Assembly: GCA_037576215.1 (NCBI GenBank)
Contig: JBANDB010000008.1
Coordinates: 248,001 to 312,000, forward strand
Length of the DNA stretch: 64,000 nucleotides
Origin: Armillaria gallica
Lineage: Eukaryota; Basidiomycota; Agaricomycetes; Agaricales; Physalacriaceae
Reading direction: 5' to 3'
Each line of letters starts with the position of its first letter. Positions within the stretch are counted from its first letter, which is position 1. This document shows, piece after piece, positions 59,101 to 64,000 of the stretch. The notes beneath the pieces were generated by a model. It had not been told where the DNA came from. It worked only from the letters and a program-made list of their open reading frames with translations, and did no database searches. The position numbers were made by a program, and so were the translations under genes.

Positions 59101-60326
59101 GAGTTGCATCGGACCAAAACATCAACGCTGCAATAACCTTCTCCAGCTTGCATCCAGGTTCATTTGCAGCACGTTGGAGGTCTTGGTGTGCATTCAGCCA
59201 TGCATCTGAGGTGTATAATTCGTCATATATTCGTGTTTCATGTCCGGTGAGTGGTGATACAAATATGCGCCGAAATGGAAGAGGCGCGCTTGTGCATCAG
59301 TAAACGCTGCCTTGATGACTTCAACCAGAGGACGGTACCGAAATCCTGGGACTGAAAAGATGTGTGCACCAGTGGCCTGGCTCCCACCGGTAGGTATCTT
59401 GATATCCACAGTAGCATCACGCCACCCATCCTTCAACAAAGAAGGCGAATTGATAGCATCATCAAGTTTCCAATGCTCTCTGCCCATGTCAAACTTGAAC
59501 TTTGAATGGAAATCATCTACCTGGAAGTCTGCCGCACGAATAACATCATTGACAAGGCGATTGACCTCGCTTTCTGACTTCAAATTGCTGCCAGAGTCAA
59601 CCCACTGCATGAGACGATACACACTCATGCTCGAGTAAGGGTGTGGAGGTGGTGGTAGCGCTGCACCGACTCCTTCAGAAATTGGGGATTCATGCTCAGT
59701 GGAGTCGGGAAAGTTAGCAAGGTCCTGTGGTGAGACAAATGCCTCAGGATCATAGGATGGTCGGTTTGGAAAGAAGCGGAGAATGTGGAATGCATTGGTC
59801 ATGGTCTTGAAGACGTCATGGACAATAAGGCGCACTCGAGGGATAATGGGTGTCGGTTCATCAGAAGTAGCGGCAATTACTGCAGGTGCAACTTCTGGGA
59901 GTTTGTCAATAAACCGGCGAGGAAGACGATGGATGCGCTGTGGGCGTGCTGGTACAGGCAAAGCCCCTTCAGATGGCATTGGTGAATTTTCTGGTATATC
60001 GACATCCTGATAGTCAATTGTCTGCTGCTTAACAGCTTTAGAATACAGTCAAGAATGATATACTGTTCCCATACCTGAATATTGGCCTCAGCATTTGCCA
60101 TCGTCGAATTATCCAGTGACCCTTCCTCTCTCCCAGCAACACTACTAGTATCCTCCAAACGCCTGCGCTTCTTGGGCCTTCGAGGGTGATCCAGCTTCAC
60201 TTGAGTCCATAGTTGAATACTTGCTTTGCAGCGGTTCTTGTGAAGCGAAAGTCCTTTTGATGTGCCAAACTTTCGTCCACACCCAGCTTCAGCAGGAACA
60301 CAGGGAAAAGGTAGAAGAAGCTCAGA
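56172..60326 (-). pseudogene. Plavaka-type DNA transposase, broken
   Basis: Nearly full-length transposase of the Plavaka family common in Agaricomycetes, in about ten exons. The N-terminus (from MSELLLPF) has a Cys-rich finger-like GCGRKFGTSKGLSLHKNRC. The 59.2-60.0 kb exon holds LVNDVIRAADFQVDDF and FSVPGFRYRPLVEVIKAAF. Next come KVIAALMFWSDATHLANFGTAKAW, YMFFGNLSKYIRAKPNSGAC, CLCPRCLVPK, MLVVDQMHEFELGVFKAVL, IPTFGVDTIRKFADNVSEMK, LLFRLAEWHALAKLRMHTEL, TYKFHAIADYAPTISMFGTT, INYTSYDMRRDQDSINPRTH, then FVDRDMCMRYLGGGIGHG and an acidic tail. Two lesions are visible: a frameshift at about 59235-59265 between FHFGAYLYHHS and the frame of LTGHETRIYDELYTS, and an in-frame TGA at 57772-57774 between QFRD and SKDFDTVELPRE. 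It is probably inactive now. Terminal repeats were not found. Confidence 0.85.
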
Positions 60327-60720
60327 CATTAGGAGAATTAAGACGATAAGTGAGACGAGGTGCATTGTATGAGAAATGAATCATGAGCGTCCAACTGGCG
60401 GTCTTATAAGTTCATTCATCCGAGTCGGAGCGGTGGGATACAGGCATCTCGCGATCACCGGATTAACGCGTCGTAGTGGCTGTGATACCCCACGTGATAG
60501 GCCCTGATCGCTTGCCTGGTTCATATGGAACCTTCCCAATTTCCCTCATCGTGAAGGCCCATTGTGCCCGACACGGACCCACAAGGCCTCTGGGCTTCTA
60601 GACCTACTTTCCCTCTTTCTCCGATGCGGACTCTTCTTCCGAATCGGCAGTCAGCTTTTTCAGTATATATACCCACATCGTGTTGATGTCCTGGCCAAAT
60701 CACTATCATCTCAAGCAACC
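60327..60720. promoter_or_regulatory. Bidirectional promoter region with TATA box
   Basis: A 394-base spacer lies between the divergent Plavaka and DUF6698 start codons. TATATATA at 60664-60671 sits 50 bases before the DUF6698 ATG and is a good TATA-box candidate for that gene. No clear TATA box is seen for the transposase direction. Confidence 0.45.
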
Positions 60721-62299
60721 ATGGCATCACCACTTCAAGAATCGCAAATTCCCAACCTACCGGGATCTTCTCAGCTATCACAGTCAAACATTGGTCTCCT
60801 GAAGCGGCGCATTGCAGAGTTGGAGGAAGAAGTTGTCGCGTTGAAGGGTACTCCTCAAGTCAAACATCAGTGAGTGTCTTGATAGCTCTCTTCTTAGTAT
60901 CAGCTCCGTATATCCTCTTCGGGAATCGTTCAAGCAGATGGGGCATGCGCTTCCCCGTATTATGTCCCCATTTGATAGTGTCCGAAGTGTGGTGGATGAG
61001 AAGGTTCGGCGCCAGCAAATTGAAGAGGAGCCATCTTCAGACGATGAAGATTCTCTCTTGTCCACACTAGAGTAAGTTGCGCCATTCAATAATCTTTGAA
61101 AGACTATTAACAATCTCTATCATTTAATACAGTCAAGAGAGATTACATCGAGGCTACAAGGCAATGGTCGAAAGCCTTGGGCCACGTATTGAGAGGGCTC
61201 TTCTGGGAAACGAGACCACAGCTGGCGATTTCAATGATATCTGTACATCAGTAAGCCTCTTATATTCGTGTTAGTGCTCCATAGTTAACCAATATCATTT
61301 GAAGCTCAGCAGCGGTGCGAGTGCTGCAAGAACTGCTGACACTCACTGTCTTCTCGTGAAAGTACCAGAATGGATAAATCGTTCAATCAAGTTGACCGAT
61401 ATGCACGAGGAATTGCTGGATACGGAGAGTCGTATTGGTCGTGGTTTTGACCATTACATCACTGGGGCATTCCTCTGTCCTATCGAGTATGATTGGTCTG
61501 ATCCGGAGTACGTGGCATGACCGCTCAATGATCTATATTAACATCTCGTATCCAACTCATCATCTAGAGTACGCGCAGCAATCCGGAATGGTGATCCTCG
61601 GTACCCGGTTACCGCTGAATCTTGGCCTCGTTTCATGTTTCCTGACCCCGAAAAGGACCATAGTGACAACGACGAAGGTTTCGCACAGTCTCCGATCCTA
61701 CAGAAGGTCATCCAAAGTTCTATCTTGTTTACTTCGAGTCTTACTGATATTACGAACTCCTGCAGGCCTGGAAGTGCCTCATGACATCGCCTCTATCAGC
61801 AGATGAAATCAACCTCAATATGCCAGTCTCGCGAGTCAAACGACAGAAGAGGAATCCGCCACGGTGTGTAGCTAATAGTGTTGGCCTGAAGTCGGTGACC
61901 GCACGCACCATTGCATACGTCGCTGTACAAGCTGAGTATTTTATATTCCATCTGGGATTGCGTGCTTATGTCGGCTCTATAGCTTCGGATCGCATTGACC
62001 CAGAGCGGCTGGCAAGATGTTGATGGTAATTTCGACCATCACGTCTTCTTCAACAACATCGTCGATTACTTTGAGGATACCCCTGGCCCTATCGCGGCGG
62101 CAAAGGTGAAGGCTGTGCTAGACTGGTGGACAAAGTGATTCTCTCTTCTGTTACAGGATTTCCTACTGATGTTCCTTTTTCCAGCAGTGTTTTTAAGACT
62201 GGAAAGACACGAGTTTCCCAGTCCCTTCCTGATGGTGGTTCTGTAAAGCGACTGGCAGCAAAGAGGGAGGAGTTGGAGCGAGGTGAACATACAGCATAA
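60721..62299 (+). CDS. DUF6698-domain protein
   Basis: Gene of about eight exons, apparently intact. Exon 1 encodes MASPLQESQIPNLPG and a short heptad-like coil (IGLLKRRIAELEEEVVALKG). After an intron: VYPLRESFKQMGHALPRIMS and an acidic EEEPSSDDEDSL stretch, then DQERLHRGYKAMVESLGPRI. The DUF6698 core follows: VPEWINRSIKL, GRGFDHYITGAFLCPIEYDW, then SDPE, VRAAIRNGDPRYPVTAESWP, AWKCLMTSPLSADE, SVTARTIAYVA, and after an intron ending at 61979 (...CTCTATAG) LRIALTQSGWQDVDGNFDHH and VFFNNIVDYFEDTPG. A 50-base intron at 62135-62184 leads to the basic C-terminus ending GEHTA and a TAA. The donor near 61930 is uncertain by a few codons. The family is abundant in Agaricomycetes and its function is unknown; its head-to-head position suggests it could be cargo of the Plavaka element. 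Confidence 0.78.
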
Positions 62300-62690
62300 A
62301 ATCAAAACTACTTCGTATTAAATGTACCCGTATTCTATTGTTGGTGACAATGAACCTGCTATTTTGGATTTCTCCTAGAACGACGATAAGCGTAGTGTGT
62401 ACTGACAACCCGAAAATGAAAGCAAATACATCCATGATATTGTGGACTCGCTTCGATATGTTGCTCGTGTTATACTTGCGTATGGCATCAAATAATCGTA
62501 CTGATATCAAACCGATATATTGCGAACTCTGATATGCATCACGGATGTTGGAAGTACTCATAATGCGAAACGAAGGATTATCAATTCTTCACGGTTCATA
62601 CGGACGTATGATGCTCCCGCAATTATTTCGGGCGTTGCCATGCATTTTGAACCTTGACACGGGCGTATACGGCCATATATGTTTCTGTTC
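62300..62690. other. Spacer after the DUF6698 gene
   Basis: No gene or element end seen. I found no sequence matching the left side of the Plavaka region that would mark a terminal repeat. Confidence 0.4.
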
Positions 62691-64000
62691 AATTCGCTGA
62701 TGTCTCCCCATTGGCACGTTGCGTCGCTTTGCAGAGTTCGAGTCGGCAGGCAGCAAAATCCAAATTCGCGATGTCATTCGTCCTTAATATTCCTCCCATC
62801 TTCGGCAAGTCCAGTGGGAGACAATCCACGAGCCTCGTTTTGTCATTTGTGGCACACTTCACGCCGGACGTTAGACTTACTGAGCTTGTTGTACGTGTAG
62901 AGTTCAAGGGCCGTCGTGTAAGGACACTGGAAATAGGATATTTCTGTTGTGAATTCCGCTACGAGTACTTGATTGTGAGTGTACGGACACTGTGATCCGA
63001 TATCAGAAGGGAGAAATATGCCCAGTCCGAGGATCCAGTACATGCCGCCGCGCCGCGGGTGATGCTGCTCTAAGTTGAATTTTGCTCGATCTCGCAGTCT
63101 GTCTTTTACTTCTGTCATACAGCTGTACAGATAAGAGATGATCAATCTGTCAGTCAGACGAGACCTTAGACCTTAGAGGATTGGAGGACGCTGGATCAAA
63201 TGGTAATTGTTGCGAGCCGGCCCGCCGCCGACTTGGCTGTTGTGGTTTGTTGACTTCCGTAGCTCCCGCCAATTTCATCCTTGTCCCACCATCATCCTCT
63301 GATCTTGAACCTAGCAATCCATCACGCCAAGCAGCGTTCAAGGTGAACTTGCTTTCTCCGACTCTTGGCACTCATTTTCTGATGCCTTGGTGCTCAGATA
63401 GGATGATGCCATGTTGCGCACATCACTTGAAGCTTAGCTTGACCACTCGAACCGCTGGCTACACTTAAGAATCGACAGACTTGCGACCTACTGAGCGGTG
63501 ATTATAGAGACTCAGATATGGCTGGGAAAACTATGCACGAAATTTGGTGCACGTGGTGTGTCTGCTTACCGCCGATGCACTGACTCACCTAACATGACCT
63601 TTTGTAGCATGCATGGACTAAACTTGTCGGCGGTTCAGTCAGCTATCAATATATCAAGACGGCCTCCTGAATCATCCTTTCATCTCATGGGAGAGAAGAC
63701 AAGATGAGGAACAATCAGCGGACTGCGTATCCTTTTCAAATGGAAAGATGTACCCAGCTCGGCCCGAGTCGACCAAGTGAGCCTTCGACGAGCTGACGCA
63801 AACAAAGACGCGTCTTTCCCTCCCACCATCACCGGTGCCTCTGGCGCGTCCAACCCTTTGTCCACGCCGAAACCATTTTCTGAAATACCACAATGGTACT
63901 CCTGACGCGGACGACTGGACTTGCTCATTGACACCACAAATCTGGCAACCCTCGGTCGATCTGAAATCCTCGCGGTAGTTTTCATACATCTCTGTGAGTA
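62691..64000 (+). repeat. R repeat, copy E (runs off window)
   Basis: R-related sequence beyond the transposon region. CCATTGGCACGTTGCG near 62710 and GGGCCGTCGTGTAAGGACACTGGAA near 62909 match copy C; GTTGACTTCCGTAGCTCCCGCC near 63250 matches copies A-C; GTGTGTCTGCTTACC...TGTAG near 63556-63607 matches copy C. From 63749 it continues as the repeat also found at 50.4 kb, which leads into an open exon reading NLATLGRSEILAVVFIHL. That exon ends exactly at a GTGAGT donor (63994) at the window edge and matches LAALDRTKIIADVVIRHL of copy D. Confidence 0.6.

Overview
The window is nuclear DNA of a filamentous basidiomycete, most likely an Agaricomycete. Real genes are broken by many introns of about 45-65 bases (GTRNGT donor, YAG acceptor). 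The gene families are typical of that class: TKL-like kinases with an HGDIRG catalytic loop, HET-domain proteins, a DUF6533 membrane protein, a P450 resembling the ent-kaurene oxidase type, a Plavaka transposase and a DUF6698 gene. No bacterial operons, CRISPR arrays or rRNA are visible, and I could not identify a tRNA. Most long reading frames here are chance frames, so exons were assembled by hand from splice signals and protein similarity among copies; exon borders are predictions.

Layout. 1-4.0 kb: no recognisable gene. 4.0-20.3 kb: six paralogous seven-exon kinase genes in both orientations (4011-5427 -, 6800-8239 +, 9756-11169 +, 11853-13278 -, 15596-17016 -, 18869-20250 +). Five look catalytically competent. 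The fourth has lost both catalytic aspartates (HGD to HCN, DFG to GFG) while its frame stays open, so it is a predicted pseudokinase. 20.3-25.2 kb: gene-poor, with a PIF/Harbinger-type MITE at 24187-24638 that has exact ends and a TAA target duplication.

25.2-46.4 kb: an array in which a roughly 3-4 kb decayed multi-exon repeat (here called R; copies A, B, B', C, D) alternates with two closely similar HET-domain genes (30.2-31.6 and 37.5-39.1 kb). The A-HET1-B-HET2-C order with spacings of 7.1-7.8 kb points to tandem segmental duplication. HET1 carries a stop codon that removes about 70 N-terminal residues present in HET2. A probable solo LTR sits in copy A.

47.3-49.4 kb: a complete 12-exon cytochrome P450 whose heme-ligand Cys codon is split by an intron. 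49.7-50.3 kb: a possible small hydrophobic protein. 50.3-52.9 kb: repeats and a strong hairpin. 52.9-54.3 kb: a DUF6533 multi-pass membrane protein on the minus strand. 55.0-55.5 kb: a repeat shared with 43.1-43.4 kb. 56.2-60.3 kb: a nearly full-length but broken Plavaka transposase on the minus strand, head-to-head with an apparently intact DUF6698 gene (60.7-62.3 kb). 62.7-64.0 kb: a further R copy running off the end.

How the genes may work together is inference. HET-domain proteins act in fungal non-self recognition. Tandemly expanded TKL-like kinases with a lineage-specific N-terminal region and a pseudokinase member beside them would fit a fast-evolving signalling or recognition island shaped by transposons. 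Nothing in the sequence proves a shared pathway.
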